Source of the DNA: Brevibacillus brevis
GTDB taxonomy: Bacteria; Bacillota; Bacilli; Brevibacillales; Brevibacillaceae
Reading direction: 5' to 3'
NCBI RefSeq assembly: GCF_031583145.1
Contig: NZ_CP134050.1
Coordinates: 4,825,501-4,889,500, forward strand
Length of the DNA: 64,000 nt
Part shown: piece by piece, positions 51,214 through 60,908 of the stretch
How positions within the stretch are numbered: position 1 is the stretch's first letter
Layout of the letters: each line of letters opens with the position of its first letter
Translations under genes and position numbers: made by a program
Notes under the pieces: generated by a model
Database searches by the model: none
What the model was told of the DNA's origin: nothing
Seen by the model: the letters and a program-made list of their open reading frames with translations, nothing else

Positions 51214-52074
51214 TCACGGATATACGGTTACAATGACCCCTTCCCGATTGTCTCCGGAAATCACATATTTGCGATTTGTCGGTACCTGGATCATGGCGTC
51301 CTGCGCAACCGGGTAATAAAAAATGCGATAGCTCTCACCCTCAACAGTGACTGTCATCTCTTTCACCTCTTTCAAGTAATCGAGGTACTCCTCTAGCGTA
51401 AAGTGCTTCTCCTGTATAATCGCGCTGTGCGGCAAGCCGAGATAGCGATAATGCCAAGGCTCGTACTGAATGCCCGTAATCGCCACCTTTTCTTCGGGAT
51501 AGCGCAAAATAAATCCGTATTTCCAAGCGTTTTTCTTCAGCCACTTTCCTTCTGGTGCCTGCTCCATCTTCATTTGCGTTGATCCAATGTCCATAGACAG
51601 ACCGAGATTGTGCTCGCTATACCCTTCTCGCAAAGCATAGTCGGGCCCCATTTTTTCATAGAGCCTGCTTTGTTCTTCAAAACCTCGATAGCCGCTATTT
51701 ATCATAAAATGGTTCACATGATCAGCATTTGCTGCCTGGACCATCTCCAAAAAGGCTTCCGCCACTTTCTCTGACAATTCAATGCTATCGTCAATCAGTC
51801 GATAACCATCGACCAAGTAAGCATGCATAGACAAATTGACTACATCGGATGCCACCCCCTCTCGATGAACGGGATAATCTTTGTTGACCAATAATAAATT
51901 CCCTTGGTATACCTGAGATTTTTCAACGCTGATTGTTTTGTAGTTCAGTGTTGCTCTTTCTTGCTCTTGATTGCTTCCCTCTTGCTGCTTTTGTCCTCCC
52001 CACACGATTGGCTCCACAACCTGATAGCCGACAACCAAAAGCACGATGAAAAACAAACAACCCCACTTTTTCAT
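51214..52074 (-). CDS. vanY: VanY-type D,D-carboxypeptidase (M15B)
   Basis: 286 aa. N-terminal membrane anchor or signal (FFIVLLVVGYQVVEPIVW). Zinc peptidase motifs: SGYRGFEEQSRL, S-E-H-N-L-G-L-S-M-D (SxHxxGxxxD) and EPWHYRY (ExxH). It trims the terminal D-Ala of peptidoglycan stems. In a classical van cluster it accompanies vanHAX, which are absent here, so it probably serves wall remodelling or envelope stress. It has a C-terminal extension of about 80 residues. It lies 111 bp downstream of the VanS-like gene. Confidence 0.9.
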   Translation of the reverse strand: MKKWGCLFFIVLLVVGYQVVEPIVWGGQKQQEGSNQEQERATLNYKTISVEKSQVYQGNLLLVNKDYPVHREGVASDVVNLSMHAYLVDGYRLIDDSIELSEKVAEAFLEMVQAANADHVNHFMINSGYRGFEEQSRLYEKMGPDYALREGYSEHNLGLSMDIGSTQMKMEQAPEGKWLKKNAWKYGFILRYPEEKVAITGIQYEPWHYRYLGLPHSAIIQEKHFTLEEYLDYLKEVKEMTVTVEGESYRIFYYPVAQDAMIQVPTNRKYVISGDNREGVIVTVYP

Positions 52075-52185
52075 TGCAGTTTCCTCCCTGGCTCGTCACT
52101 CATACAGGGTAGGAAAAACTGTTAAAAGAAAAAGTGGGGTAAAGATAAAATTTTTCTAAAATCATAAATCGCGGTTACTATCTAT

Positions 52186-53283
52186 TCACACGGATTCTAC
52201 TGGCAATCGCACTTCAAAAAGCGTTCGGATCACATCGCTTTGGGCAGATACGGTTCCCTGATGCTGCTCCACAATATTTTTGGCGATGAACAGCCCAAGT
52301 CCCGTGCTTCCTCCCTGATGAGTGCGTGCCTGATCGCCCGTATAAAACATTTCAAACAGATGTGGCAGTTCTTCTTCCGGGATCTGGTTGCCGTAATTGA
52401 TAATCTGAACAACGACTTCGTCGCCTTCCCGATAGCCGTTGAAATCGACATATCTGCCATCCTTCCCGTATCGAATCGCATTGCTCAGGAAATTTTCGAA
52501 TACACGTGCCAACAGCTCCCCATCTCCACGAATAAACAATTGGGGAGTCACATTCAATCTTGCTTCCAGATGATTTCTTTCAAAGGCAGGGTACAGCTCT
52601 TCGTTTAACTGAACGAGCAATTCTCCAAGGTCGATGACCTCTTGTTCAATCGTGATCATGCCGTAGTTCATCCGGGTGATTTCGAACAGCTCATCAATCA
52701 GCTTTTCCAAACGCTGCGACTTGGTGTACGCGATCGTCGCATAATGCCTGGTTTGTTCCGCGGTCATTTGCTCATCCTGCAAAATCAGATCCAAATACCC
52801 AATCACAGAGGTCAACGGCGTACGCAAATCATGTGCCAAATTCAAAACCAGCTGGTCCTTGCTGCTTTCTGCGAAATCTCCTCTTCGTACCGCTTGCTGC
52901 AATTTTTGGCTAGCCAGATTCACGTCTTTGGCAATATCCCCGAACTCATCATCGGAGGAAATTTCTACGCTTTTGGTGAAATCCCCATTTGCCAGATGAT
53001 GAATCCCAGTTGAAATCTCTTGAAAATACGTGGCATACCGTTTGGTGAAAAGAAAGAAAAACAAGATGGCGAGAGGGATAAAAAAGATCAAGAAGAAGTT
53101 GATATCCCCAAATTCTCGGATGAAATAACGGATCGGTGTCAGCGGATTTTCAAACTTCACTTGTGTTCGGTAGTAAAGCTGAAGAACTTTATAGAGCGAG
53201 TAGGTGATGGTGCCTGAAAAAAGCATGCTAAGCCCGAGTAACGCGATCATTTTAAAGCGAAAGCTTCGTAGAAGTTTAGCCAT
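52186..53283 (-). CDS. VanS-like sensor histidine kinase
   Basis: 365 aa. Two N-terminal membrane helices flank a short extracellular loop, followed by HAMP, HisKA with LAHDLRTPLTSVIGYLDLIL, and HATPase with N-box NFLSNAIRYG and G2 GGSTGLGLFIAKNIV. It overlaps the response regulator gene by eight bases. Together they resemble VanRS-type systems that sense wall damage or wall-active antibiotics. Confidence 0.9.
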   Translation of the reverse strand: MAKLLRSFRFKMIALLGLSMLFSGTITYSLYKVLQLYYRTQVKFENPLTPIRYFIREFGDINFFLIFFIPLAILFFFLFTKRYATYFQEISTGIHHLANGDFTKSVEISSDDEFGDIAKDVNLASQKLQQAVRRGDFAESSKDQLVLNLAHDLRTPLTSVIGYLDLILQDEQMTAEQTRHYATIAYTKSQRLEKLIDELFEITRMNYGMITIEQEVIDLGELLVQLNEELYPAFERNHLEARLNVTPQLFIRGDGELLARVFENFLSNAIRYGKDGRYVDFNGYREGDEVVVQIINYGNQIPEEELPHLFEMFYTGDQARTHQGGSTGLGLFIAKNIVEQHQGTVSAQSDVIRTLFEVRLPVESV

Positions 53284-53971
53284 TAAACGAATACCCCACG
53301 CCCCAGACCGTCTTGATTACTTTGTTTTTGGCTTTTTCCTCGCCGAGCTTCTTGCGCAAGGTTCGAATATGCACCATGACTGTATTGCACCCTTCATAGT
53401 ACGCTTCGCCCCACACATGCTCAAATATGTTTTCGGCACTAAACACCTTCTTCGGATAGCTCGCCAGCAGATACAAAATATCAAATTCTTTTGGCGTCAG
53501 CTCGATCGTTTCGCCGTACATGGTGACGATGCGCTGATCCGGATAAATCGCAAGCCTGCCTGCTTCCAGAACCTTTTGGTCTACTGCTGCTGGTTGATTG
53601 AGCTGGGTGTAGCGACGCAGCTGAGCTTTGACGCGGGCCATCAATTCCAACGGATTGAACGGCTTCGTCATATAGTCGTCTGCCCCCATGATCAGTCCCG
53701 AAATTTTATCCAGATCGGACGCTTTGGCGCTTAGAAAGATGATCGGCATATTGTGCTTCTCGCGGATGACCCTGGTCACGTCATATCCGTTCATGCCTGG
53801 CATCATGATGTCTAGTATCGCCAGGTCAATCGAATGGGTTTGAACCGCTTGGACGGCCTCTTTTCCATCCAAGGCAATGACCGTTTGGTAGCCTTCTTTT
53901 TTTACATGCATGGCAATCAATTCGGCAATCTCGGCCTCATCGTCTGCGATTAGTATAGTGATGGGTTTCAT
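53276..53971 (-). CDS. VanR/OmpR-family response regulator
   Basis: 231 aa. Receiver domain with acidic pocket DDE, phospho-acceptor Asp in AILDIMMPGMNG, Thr/Lys positions FLSAKA and DDYMTKPFNP; C-terminal winged helix (ELTPKEFDILYLLASYPKKV, VHIRTLRKKL). ATG at 53971 has GGGAGG eleven bases upstream. Presumably activates the downstream vanS, vanY and exporter genes. The 322-bp gap upstream is A/T-rich, with no feature I can name. Confidence 0.9.
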   Translation of the reverse strand: MKPITILIADDEAEIAELIAMHVKKEGYQTVIALDGKEAVQAVQTHSIDLAILDIMMPGMNGYDVTRVIREKHNMPIIFLSAKASDLDKISGLIMGADDYMTKPFNPLELMARVKAQLRRYTQLNQPAAVDQKVLEAGRLAIYPDQRIVTMYGETIELTPKEFDILYLLASYPKKVFSAENIFEHVWGEAYYEGCNTVMVHIRTLRKKLGEEKAKNKVIKTVWGVGYSFNG

Positions 53972-54293
53972 TACGTGATGAGCCTCCCTGTAGGTGGTTT
54001 GGATTTTTAATTGTATTAGGTCGAGTGAGGTGTAGCTGTGGACGACTCTGATTATCAATTTTGTCACCCGATAGATTTATCTGTAAATGGGAAGTTTCGT
54101 TGTAGTGTTTTATTTCGAAAATTTAGGGGTATTCCAACTAACACCATTAAATATGCAAATTGAGAAAATGCTAGATAAACAGTATATTTTCCGAGTCTAC
54201 AACATTATTTTCTTCGAACTGAGAGTCGTGCGATGCTTCATTCAGGCCATTACGTAACACAGGCTCGAAAGATTCGACTTGGCGCTGGACGCG

Positions 54294-55058
54294 CTATTTT
54301 TCGGACTGGCGGCAAGAATTCCTGCTCCTTCGTAGAGCGGGCTGCTTGCCGCCTTCCTTTAGCCTCACCACCACCGGCACATGATCGCTCCAAGCCCGCC
54401 ACTCCTCATACGTCCCTACAGTCACCGCCTCCACCCGCGCCATCCACCGCTCGGGCAAAAAAGCGTAATCGATGTGATACCCTTTTTCCTTGGAATGGTG
54501 AAAGTAGTACGTCGGGACAGACTCCTCCCCTTGACGCTCCTGAAAAAAACGATGATACGCACTCTCCAGCCCGTACCCCCGGAGCATTTCCACGACAGCG
54601 GTATGGTTTCCCACACGCGGGTGGCTGTCCCAGATGGCATTGCTGTTGAAGTCCCCCGCGATGAGACACGTCTCCTTTTCCAGGAGCTCCTGGTACTGTT
54701 GCAGCGCCAAAAACAGCTGCCCTACGTAGCTTTGACGACGTTCTCTGTGATCCTTGGTCCAGACGGCCAACAGCGTAAAAGGCTCCGGGCCCGCGACCCG
54801 GATCGGGACGACCCAGCGATAGCGGTCATCGTAGGCGGGATGCACGGTCAACGGAATGTCTCCCGAGCTGAACACCCCGAGCCCTTTGTTCAGATTGTCC
54901 CCAAACCAGAGCGCATGCGAAAACAACGGTTCTTGGCTCCCCCTCAGCTTTTCGAGCGACTCGCACTCCGATATGACCGCGAGCTGAGGGGCAAACGGTT
55001 GCAGCCTCTCGACTTTTTTGCGAAAAGCTTGCCGGCAATTCCATGCGACGAGATTCAC
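54294..55058 (-). CDS. Endonuclease/exonuclease/phosphatase (EEP) family protein
   Basis: 254 aa. EEP motifs: LVAWNCRQAFRKK, ISECES, GDFNSNAIWDS (metal/catalytic Asp and Asn), HIDYAFLP and SDHVPVVV. Could be a nuclease or phosphoesterase. No signal peptide. It follows the sigma-54 activator gene by 15 bp on the same strand, so the two may be co-transcribed. Confidence 0.87.
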   Translation of the reverse strand: MNLVAWNCRQAFRKKVERLQPFAPQLAVISECESLEKLRGSQEPLFSHALWFGDNLNKGLGVFSSGDIPLTVHPAYDDRYRWVVPIRVAGPEPFTLLAVWTKDHRERRQSYVGQLFLALQQYQELLEKETCLIAGDFNSNAIWDSHPRVGNHTAVVEMLRGYGLESAYHRFFQERQGEESVPTYYFHHSKEKGYHIDYAFLPERWMARVEAVTVGTYEEWRAWSDHVPVVVRLKEGGKQPALRRSRNSCRQSEK

Positions 55059-55073
55059 ATGAGCCCCCCCTTC

Positions 55074-56786
55074 CTAGGTAGCATCCAGACCGTACTTCTC
55101 CAGCTTCCGATACAGGCTCGCCCGATGTATGCCAAGCAGGCTCGCCGCCTTTACCTTGTTTCCCTCCGCTTTCTGCAAGGCGTGCAAAAGCACCTTCTTT
55201 TCTGTCTTGGCCAATTCCGCTTCCAAATCCAGTGTCACGCTCTCCCCGTTTACGACGACTCTGCGCTCCTGCAGGTACGGGGGCAGATGCTCCAGCTCCA
55301 GGGTGCCGTGGTCGGCGAGCTGGATCGCCCGCTCCAGCACATTGTGCAGCTCCCGCATGTTCCCCGGCCAGCTGTGGGAACGAAAGACGTCTTCGACTCT
55401 CGGGCTGAAGCCGGATACGGAAGTGTACAGCTCGCGGTTGAGCTTGTGGATCAGGTGCCGAGCCATCGCGATGATGGAACCGCTCTGGACGCGCAGCGGC
55501 GGGATGGTAATGGTGAAGACGTTGAGACGGTAGTACAAGTCTTCGCGGAACTTTCCTTCCTCCATGAGCTTTTCCAACGGGCGATGGGTCGCAGCGATGA
55601 CCCGGATGTCCACCTGGACGGGACGGGTAGCGCCGATCCTCTCCACCTCTTTTTCCTGCAGTACCCGCAGCATCTTCACCTGCATATCCAGCGGCATGTC
55701 GCCGATCTCATCCAAAAACAAGGTGCCGCCGTGGGCCAGTTCCACTTTCCCCGGCTTGCCGCCCTTTCTCGCTCCGGTAAACGCCCCTTCCTCGTACCCG
55801 AACAGCTCCGCTTCCATCAAATCTTTGGGGATGGCTGCGCAATTGACCCGGACGAACGGCCCCTCGGAGCGCGGACTGACTCCATGGATGGCTTGGGCAA
55901 ACAGTTCTTTTCCCGTTCCGCTCTCGCCCAGAATCAGGATAGAAGAACGCGAGGACGCCGCTTTTTTCGCCATGTGAATCGTCTCCCGCAGCAAGTGGTG
56001 GTCGGCAAAAATGGAATCGAAGGAATAGCGAGTCCCCACCGCCCGCTTCAGCTCCTGCCGGTAGTAATCCAGCTTTTTTTCCATGAGGTTGCATCGCTCC
56101 ACCAGACTGCGCAGCTCCCGCAGATCGTTGAAAATCACTTTGCCCATCGCGCCGATGACCCTGCCGCCTTCGCGCATCGGCACACGGCTCACGATAATGT
56201 CGCGGCTCCCCACTTTCATCAGGTGACCGAGCTCTGGCTGACCCGTCTCCATCACTTGCGGCATGCGCGTGTTTTCGATGACCTCGGTAATCGGCCTTCC
56301 GATCGCCTCCTCTATCGTCGTGCCGAGAAAGTCGCAGTACGCCTGGTTGATCATCGTCACGATCCCGTTCCGATCGCACATCACAAGCCCGTCGTAGAGC
56401 TGTTCGATCAGCTCCCGGAGCTGGTGCAGCTCCCGCTCCTGCTCGGAAATCCTCCTCGCTGCTTCCGGACTGGGTGTCATGTCCTGAATGACGGAAATCG
56501 CCCCGATGATCTTCCCCTCTTCCGTATACGGGACGCGATCCACGAGAAGCAGCTTGTCGCCGAAGCGCACCTCTGTGCGCAAGCTCGCTTTTCCGCTTTG
56601 CATGACGTCCAAGATATCCGTCCCCGGGTCGATCCGCGAGATGTGTTGTTGTCTGACTTCGGAAAGATCCACTCCCAATAGCCGGCACCCGGCTTGGTTG
56701 AGATGGAGAATGATGCCTCCCCGGTCGATGACCATCAAGCCAAGGGGCAAGGAATCGAGTAAATCCAGAATGTGGGCAGACAACAT
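55074..56786 (-). CDS. Sigma-54-dependent transcriptional activator with PAS domains
   Basis: 570 aa. Two PAS-type sensor domains (about residues 5-75 and 110-210), a coiled linker, and an AAA+ domain with Walker [13 protein letters not shown] and GAFTGA (needed to contact sigma-54). The C-terminal Fis-type HTH reads [20 protein letters not shown]. Similar to RocR/BkdR/AcoR-like activators, but with its own sensor part. It is divergent from the secreted esterase gene, whose upstream region has a -24/-12 promoter and inverted repeats that fit its binding sites. Confidence 0.92.
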   Translation of the reverse strand: MLSAHILDLLDSLPLGLMVIDRGGIILHLNQAGCRLLGVDLSEVRQQHISRIDPGTDILDVMQSGKASLRTEVRFGDKLLLVDRVPYTEEGKIIGAISVIQDMTPSPEAARRISEQERELHQLRELIEQLYDGLVMCDRNGIVTMINQAYCDFLGTTIEEAIGRPITEVIENTRMPQVMETGQPELGHLMKVGSRDIIVSRVPMREGGRVIGAMGKVIFNDLRELRSLVERCNLMEKKLDYYRQELKRAVGTRYSFDSIFADHHLLRETIHMAKKAASSRSSILILGESGTGKELFAQAIHGVSPRSEGPFVRVNCAAIPKDLMEAELFGYEEGAFTGARKGGKPGKVELAHGGTLFLDEIGDMPLDMQVKMLRVLQEKEVERIGATRPVQVDIRVIAATHRPLEKLMEEGKFREDLYYRLNVFTITIPPLRVQSGSIIAMARHLIHKLNRELYTSVSGFSPRVEDVFRSHSWPGNMRELHNVLERAIQLADHGTLELEHLPPYLQERRVVVNGESVTLDLEAELAKTEKKVLLHALQKAEGNKVKAASLLGIHRASLYRKLEKYGLDAT

Positions 56787-56821
56787 GGCAGCGCCTCCTC
56801 ATCAAAAGCTCGTTGTGTTCT

Positions 56822-56882
56822 TGTCGCACATTTGCATCATGTCGCGTTCATGAGACTTAATATCTGTCGCTACTATGCGACA
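56822..56882. promoter_or_regulatory. Upstream activating sites for the sigma-54 activator
   Basis: A perfect palindrome TGTCGCTACTATGCGACA (56865-56882; TGTCGC and GCGACA arms with six bases between) and two weaker copies with the same left arm starting at 56822 and 56840. They lie 42-115 bp upstream of the -24 element, typical for enhancer-binding proteins. Confidence 0.7.
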
Positions 56883-56923
56883 CGTCCTCATTTCTATGTA
56901 CGTTTTCTCCCTTTCTTTCATTC

Positions 56924-56937
56924 GGTACGATCCTTGC
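56924..56937 (+). promoter_or_regulatory. Sigma-54 (-24/-12) promoter of the esterase gene
   Basis: CGGTACGATCCTTGCTTT matches the TGGCACG-N4-TTGCW consensus, with GG (56924-56925) and GC (56936-56937) at the required 12-bp spacing. It lies 48 bp before the start codon, next to a divergent sigma-54 activator gene. Confidence 0.78.
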
Positions 56938-56984
56938 TTTTCCTAGTAGCAGATGCAAACGCTTTCAACTCAAAGGAGGATCTC

Positions 56985-58511
56985 ATGAAAAGAAACTGGC
57001 TCCCTCTCTCCCTGGCAGCTTTGCTGCTCTCTCCGTTCGCTGTCGCGTCTTCGCCCGCAGCGCCTGCAAGCGCGGCCTACTCCCCTGTCATTCCCGGAGC
57101 CCACAGTGTGACCGTGACTGCTTTCGACGGCAACGACGGAAACTGGCTGACCACCAGAAACCCGGCGCAATTCGCAGCCGCGACGCTGTACGGCAACATC
57201 GGGCTGGCCCCCAGCGCCTGGGGTTCCAAGGACGACGGGACCGGCTGGTACCGGATGTACCAGCCGGCTAAAGTAGCGGGCACGCAAGTAAATGGCATGT
57301 TCGACGACGCCAAATTCGTCATTCGCGTCCCCGAGGACTGGAATGGAAAACTCGTGGTCGCCGGCATTCCGGCCACCCGAAACGAGACGTCCACCGATCT
57401 GTTGTTCAGCGACTACGTCCTGGAGAAAGGATACGCCTTCGCCGCGATCGACAAAGGGACGCAGGGAGAAATCGATCCCAACGACCCGTTCGCCAAAGTA
57501 AAGAATGCGCTCGTCTCCGAAGACGACTCCATCCGCGAGTGGAACATGCGCTACCGCCAGCTGACCAAGGCGGCGCAAGCGTATTTGGCCGAGAACTACC
57601 CTGACGCGCTGATCGACCGCAAAGACAAGTCCAACCCGGCAAGCCAGCTCGTCTCCAAAAGCCATCCCGTCCCGACATACGCGATGGGCATTTCCAACGG
57701 GGGATACGTCGTCCGCTACGCGCTGGAAAACGACGATCCGAAAAAGACGAAAGAACCTGCGCTGTTCGACGGCGGCGTCGACTGGGAGGGCGTGTTGTGG
57801 CGAGCCAAGGAGCCGAACCTCATTTCGACGCTCACTCCCGTGGTGAACAACGCCGAGGCGGCTGTTTTCGGCTCTGGAGAGGAACAGGAAAAAGCAGCGG
57901 AAGCGCTCTATGCGGCCGGCGTGCCCAAAGGCTCGGAAAAGCTGTGGGCGTACCACGATCAGGTGTACTGGTTCGTCACCCTCAACATTTACCGGGACGA
58001 GTTCGATCCCAAAGCGCCGCACCGGCTTGACTGGCGCGACTACCTGAAGTTCGACGAAGACGGACTGCGTGACCGCAGCAAGGACGACTCGTTCGAGGGC
58101 TACGACTACTTCAAGCGTCCCGGTACGGTGAAGAACAACGTCGCCGCCATCGAAAACACCGGAAACATTCGCGTCCCTCTCATCTCCGTCGCCGGCACAT
58201 GGGATTCCCTCATCTTCCCGGATGTGCATGCCAAAGGCTATGAAGAGCTGGTGAAAAAGGCCGGCAAAGGCGACTTGCACCGTCTGTACATGGTGGAGAA
58301 GGGCAACCACGTAGACAGCCTCGTCTGGAGCAAGGCGGACGCCGATCACGAGCTGCAGCCGCTGCTTCCGTACGTGCACCAGAGCTTTGACATGCTCGTC
58401 AAATGGGTGGAGGAAAACGAGGAAGCCCCCGAAAGCAAAACCATCCCGACGCCGGCGGACAACACCCGCGTGATCGACATCGAATCCGGGGAGGAAATCG
58501 AGCCGTACTAA
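56985..58511 (+). CDS. Secreted alpha/beta hydrolase (tannase/oligomer-hydrolase-like esterase)
   Basis: 508 aa. Sec signal peptide ([20 protein letters not shown], with cleavage probably after ASA near residue 30). The serine nucleophile is in [12 protein letters not shown] (G-x-S-x-G), the acid may be in [12 protein letters not shown], and the catalytic His in [11 protein letters not shown]. Resembles extracellular feruloyl esterase/tannase or 3-hydroxybutyrate-oligomer hydrolases. GGAGGATCTC precedes the ATG. Controlled by a -24/-12 promoter, hence by the divergent activator. Substrate not known. Confidence 0.85.
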   Translation: MKRNWLPLSLAALLLSPFAVASSPAAPASAAYSPVIPGAHSVTVTAFDGNDGNWLTTRNPAQFAAATLYGNIGLAPSAWGSKDDGTGWYRMYQPAKVAGTQVNGMFDDAKFVIRVPEDWNGKLVVAGIPATRNETSTDLLFSDYVLEKGYAFAAIDKGTQGEIDPNDPFAKVKNALVSEDDSIREWNMRYRQLTKAAQAYLAENYPDALIDRKDKSNPASQLVSKSHPVPTYAMGISNGGYVVRYALENDDPKKTKEPALFDGGVDWEGVLWRAKEPNLISTLTPVVNNAEAAVFGSGEEQEKAAEALYAAGVPKGSEKLWAYHDQVYWFVTLNIYRDEFDPKAPHRLDWRDYLKFDEDGLRDRSKDDSFEGYDYFKRPGTVKNNVAAIENTGNIRVPLISVAGTWDSLIFPDVHAKGYEELVKKAGKGDLHRLYMVEKGNHVDSLVWSKADADHELQPLLPYVHQSFDMLVKWVEENEEAPESKTIPTPADNTRVIDIESGEEIEPY

Positions 58512-58542
58512 CCTGCGGCCGTCCCACCCCCCGATTGACGCA

Positions 58543-58588
58543 AAGAAGCCTTGTGTCGCCAACTTCCTGTGCGACAGCAAGGCTTCTT
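58543..58588. terminator. Bidirectional terminator between esterase and FusB-like genes
   Basis: Perfect 11-bp arms AAGAAGCCTTG (58543-58553) and CAAGGCTTCTT (58578-58588), with inner TCGC/GCGA. Confidence 0.75.
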
Positions 58589-58598
58589 CGCTTCCTGA

Positions 58599-59237
58599 TT
58601 ATTCGATCATCATCCGGACAAAATCGTCCAGCTTTTCGTTCGAGATGATATTGTGGTTGCAGGTCTGGCCGTCCTGGCAAATGTAATTTCCGCGCTTCGT
58701 GTAGCTTCCGTCCCCGGAGCTCTTCACTTCGGAGAGGAACATCCCTACTTCCTCGAAGCGGTTGCACAAGGCGCACACGCTCTTTTTGTTCATCGGCGCA
58801 AACGTGCCATGGAAGCCGTAGAACTTCCCCCCAACCTCGGCGATGATGTACTTTCTCTGCGTCCCGTCATCATGCCAGCTCATATAAGTCAGCTCTGTCA
58901 GATTTATGTCTTTCATAGCCGGAGCTTTCAGTTTTTTCGCCTTGGGAAACAGCTTTTTGATCGTTTGCTCGGTCACCGTCGGAAACGGGAGCACCAGCGG
59001 CTGCAGCTGGGACAGGAATCGCTTCGCATCGGCGTTTTCCTGGATGTCCCCGATCTGGATCAGCAGTGCTTTTTGCTCCTCGTTCATGTCTGGAAGCAGG
59101 CTGAGCACATTTTCCACCGCGATGTCCTTCCTGGCCCGTGCGACATTCGGATCGCTGGTGGCTGCAAGTCCGTTCAGCAAGATTTTCGTTTGCGCTTTGA
59201 TGTAGTTGTATTGATAGCTTCTCAAAAAAGGATTCAA
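58599..59237 (-). CDS. FusB/FusC-like elongation factor G-binding protein
   Basis: 212 aa. N-terminal helical bundle (FLRSYQYNYIKAQTKILLNG) and C-terminal treble-clef zinc finger with cysteines in VCALCNRFEEVG and CQDGQTCNHN. Members bind EF-G and free it from stalled complexes, giving fusidic acid resistance in staphylococci. The TTG at 59237 has GAAGGAG at good distance; no ATG fits. Probably an intrinsic, chromosomal homologue. Confidence 0.87.
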   Translation of the reverse strand: MNPFLRSYQYNYIKAQTKILLNGLAATSDPNVARARKDIAVENVLSLLPDMNEEQKALLIQIGDIQENADAKRFLSQLQPLVLPFPTVTEQTIKKLFPKAKKLKAPAMKDINLTELTYMSWHDDGTQRKYIIAEVGGKFYGFHGTFAPMNKKSVCALCNRFEEVGMFLSEVKSSGDGSYTKRGNYICQDGQTCNHNIISNEKLDDFVRMMIE

Positions 59238-59363
59238 CGTCCTCACTCCTTCTGCCGCCAAGCGGTTGTCGTCGTTCCACCTTCTATGCTAAACCTTCGC
59301 CCCAGCCATTCAAATGGAGAAGACGCTTCGGAACCGAACTTGGCATAAAGAGCGGGGAACGGC

Positions 59364-59398
59364 AAAAAGCACTGGCTGCGCTCCTGCCGCCAGTGCTT
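59364..59398 (-). terminator. Terminator of the CD3324-like gene
   Basis: Perfect arms AAGCACTGGC (59367-59376) and GCCAGTGCTT (59389-59398), with TTTTTG on the minus strand. Confidence 0.78.
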
Positions 59399-59413
59399 CT
59401 ATCGTTGTCATAG

Positions 59414-59677
59414 TCATTTCGTATACACGATCTTCTTGATCGTCTCCACGGAAAGGCAATGCTCCATCGCCAGCTGCTCGAGCGACCTGCCGCTGCGAAA
59501 CGCCGCTTTGATAGCGCGGTTGCGGTCATCGATGAGCTTCCTCCCGCCTGAGCGAGTCCCCCATTTCTGGTAGGCGTCCTGAGGCTTGGGAATGTAGATG
59601 GTCTCGCCTTGCACGTACTTCTGGATTTCTTCGACCAGCTTGTCTGGTAAGATCGCGGTTGCATTCACGTATTTCAC
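59414..59677 (-). CDS. CD3324 family small DNA-binding-like protein
   Basis: 87 aa. YVNATAILPDKLVEEIQKYV, GETIYIPKP and a C-terminal helix-turn-helix (SLEQLAMEHCLSVETIKKIV) are typical of the CD3324/Mor-like family. Possibly a regulator. The GTG at 59677 follows AGGGGC; a longer start is not supported by family length. Confidence 0.8.
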   Translation of the reverse strand: MKYVNATAILPDKLVEEIQKYVQGETIYIPKPQDAYQKWGTRSGGRKLIDDRNRAIKAAFRSGRSLEQLAMEHCLSVETIKKIVYTK

Positions 59678-59941
59678 TTCTGCCAGCCCCTTATTTTGTA
59701 TTGAAAAATAAGGTGCAAAGCCAAAGGAACGGGACATGCAATACGCATCACGGGCGATATTGGATTACAGCGTCCGCCCCATGCAAAGTATCGCCTCTCT
59801 CATTCCAGGCTTTGCATGAGTAGCTGCAGTGTTAGGCAAACAAATCTGATTTGCCATCTCTTCACCTCCAGGTCGCTTAAAAAAGCTGCCGCTTCCTCGC
59901 TAGTATAAAACAAATCGCGGCAATTTGCAGTATGTTCCTGC

Positions 59942-59973
59942 AAAAAGCACTCCCTTTTAGTCAGGAGTGCTTT
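59942..59973 (-). terminator. Terminator of the sugar-acid operon
   Basis: AAAAGCACTCC and GGAGTGCTTTT form an 11-bp perfect stem with T-runs on both strands, 28 bp after the FAH-family stop codon. The stretch 59738-59940 otherwise shows nothing I can support. Confidence 0.8.
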
Positions 59974-60000
59974 TGCTTTCCAGATAGGGTCAGCCAGCAT

Positions 60001-60891
60001 CTACGCCTTCCGAAACGTATTCGTCAACCGTCCCAAATTCTCGATCTCCACGGTCACGACATCGCCGTCCTTCAGCCATACTTGCCGATCGGCCGGGTAG
60101 CCGGTGATGACTCCCTCCGGCGTTCCTGTCAGGATCACGTCGCCCGGCTCGAGCGTCATGTGGCGGGAGATGTAGCTGATGATCTGCCGGCAGGAGAAGA
60201 TCATGTCCGAGGTGTTGGAATTTTGCCGCACCTCTCCGTTCACGAACGTGCGAATCTGCAGTTGATCCGGGTCGCCTGCCTCATCGGCGCTCACGAGGTA
60301 GGGGCCGATCGGGCAAAACTTGTCGCACGTCTTGCCGAGCAGCCACTGCGAGGTCGTGAACTGCAGGTCGCGGGCGGATACGTCGTTGGCGCTGCAATAC
60401 CCGTAGACATACGACAGCGCTTCCGCTTCGCTCACATGGCTCGCCCGCTGACCAATGACGATGGCCAGCTCCGCCTCGTAGTCGACCTGTGCGGATGCGG
60501 CTGGCAGAGGGATGTCTTCTTCATGTCCGGCGAGCGCGTTGGCGAACTTGCTGAACAGGATCGGAGTGGCGGGATACGCCATGTTGCATTCGTCGGCGTG
60601 CTTTTTGTAGTTCAGGCCTACGCAGATAATCTTGGAAGGTGCAGGAACAGCCGGGGCATACGTGAGCGTTTCTTCGGGGTGAAACAGGCTGTCGTCTTCG
60701 TAGACGGCATCCGTCAAGCGGGCCAATGCCTGCTTGCTCGGCTCTCCACCCGAAATCAGGTCTGCGACGGATGTCGGAGCATCGCTTTCTCCTGGATATT
60801 TGGCCAATGCCGACTGGACGTCGAGAATTCCTTTGTCCGTCTTGACGCCTAACGCAATTTCCCGGTTCTTGGTAAAAGCGACGGTAATCAT
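60001..60891 (-). CDS. Fumarylacetoacetate hydrolase (FAH) family protein
   Basis: 296 aa. The FAH fold has KIICVGLNYKKHADECN, FSKFANALAGHEEDIPLP, the metal ligand YEAELAIVIGQRA, GYCSANDVSARDLQF, and DVILTGTPEGV. In operons with a sugar-acid dehydratase and a ketoglutaric semialdehyde dehydrogenase, FAH members act as 2-keto-3-deoxy-acid dehydratases, forming 2-oxoglutaric semialdehyde. That fits the genes upstream. Other possibilities are oxaloacetate decarboxylase or a hydrolase. Last gene of the operon. Confidence 0.88.
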   Translation of the reverse strand: MITVAFTKNREIALGVKTDKGILDVQSALAKYPGESDAPTSVADLISGGEPSKQALARLTDAVYEDDSLFHPEETLTYAPAVPAPSKIICVGLNYKKHADECNMAYPATPILFSKFANALAGHEEDIPLPAASAQVDYEAELAIVIGQRASHVSEAEALSYVYGYCSANDVSARDLQFTTSQWLLGKTCDKFCPIGPYLVSADEAGDPDQLQIRTFVNGEVRQNSNTSDMIFSCRQIISYISRHMTLEPGDVILTGTPEGVITGYPADRQVWLKDGDVVTVEIENLGRLTNTFRKA

Positions 60892-60908
60892 GAGTTCCCT
60901 CCCGCTGA

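Noticed and set aside
48000-53971. Vancomycin resistance cluster.
   Set aside because: vanH, the ligase gene and vanX are absent; only regulator-like genes and VanY are present.
59800-60000. Small open frame of 66 codons downstream of the FAH gene.
   Set aside because: It begins inside the intergenic end, covers the operon terminator and has no convincing ribosome binding site.
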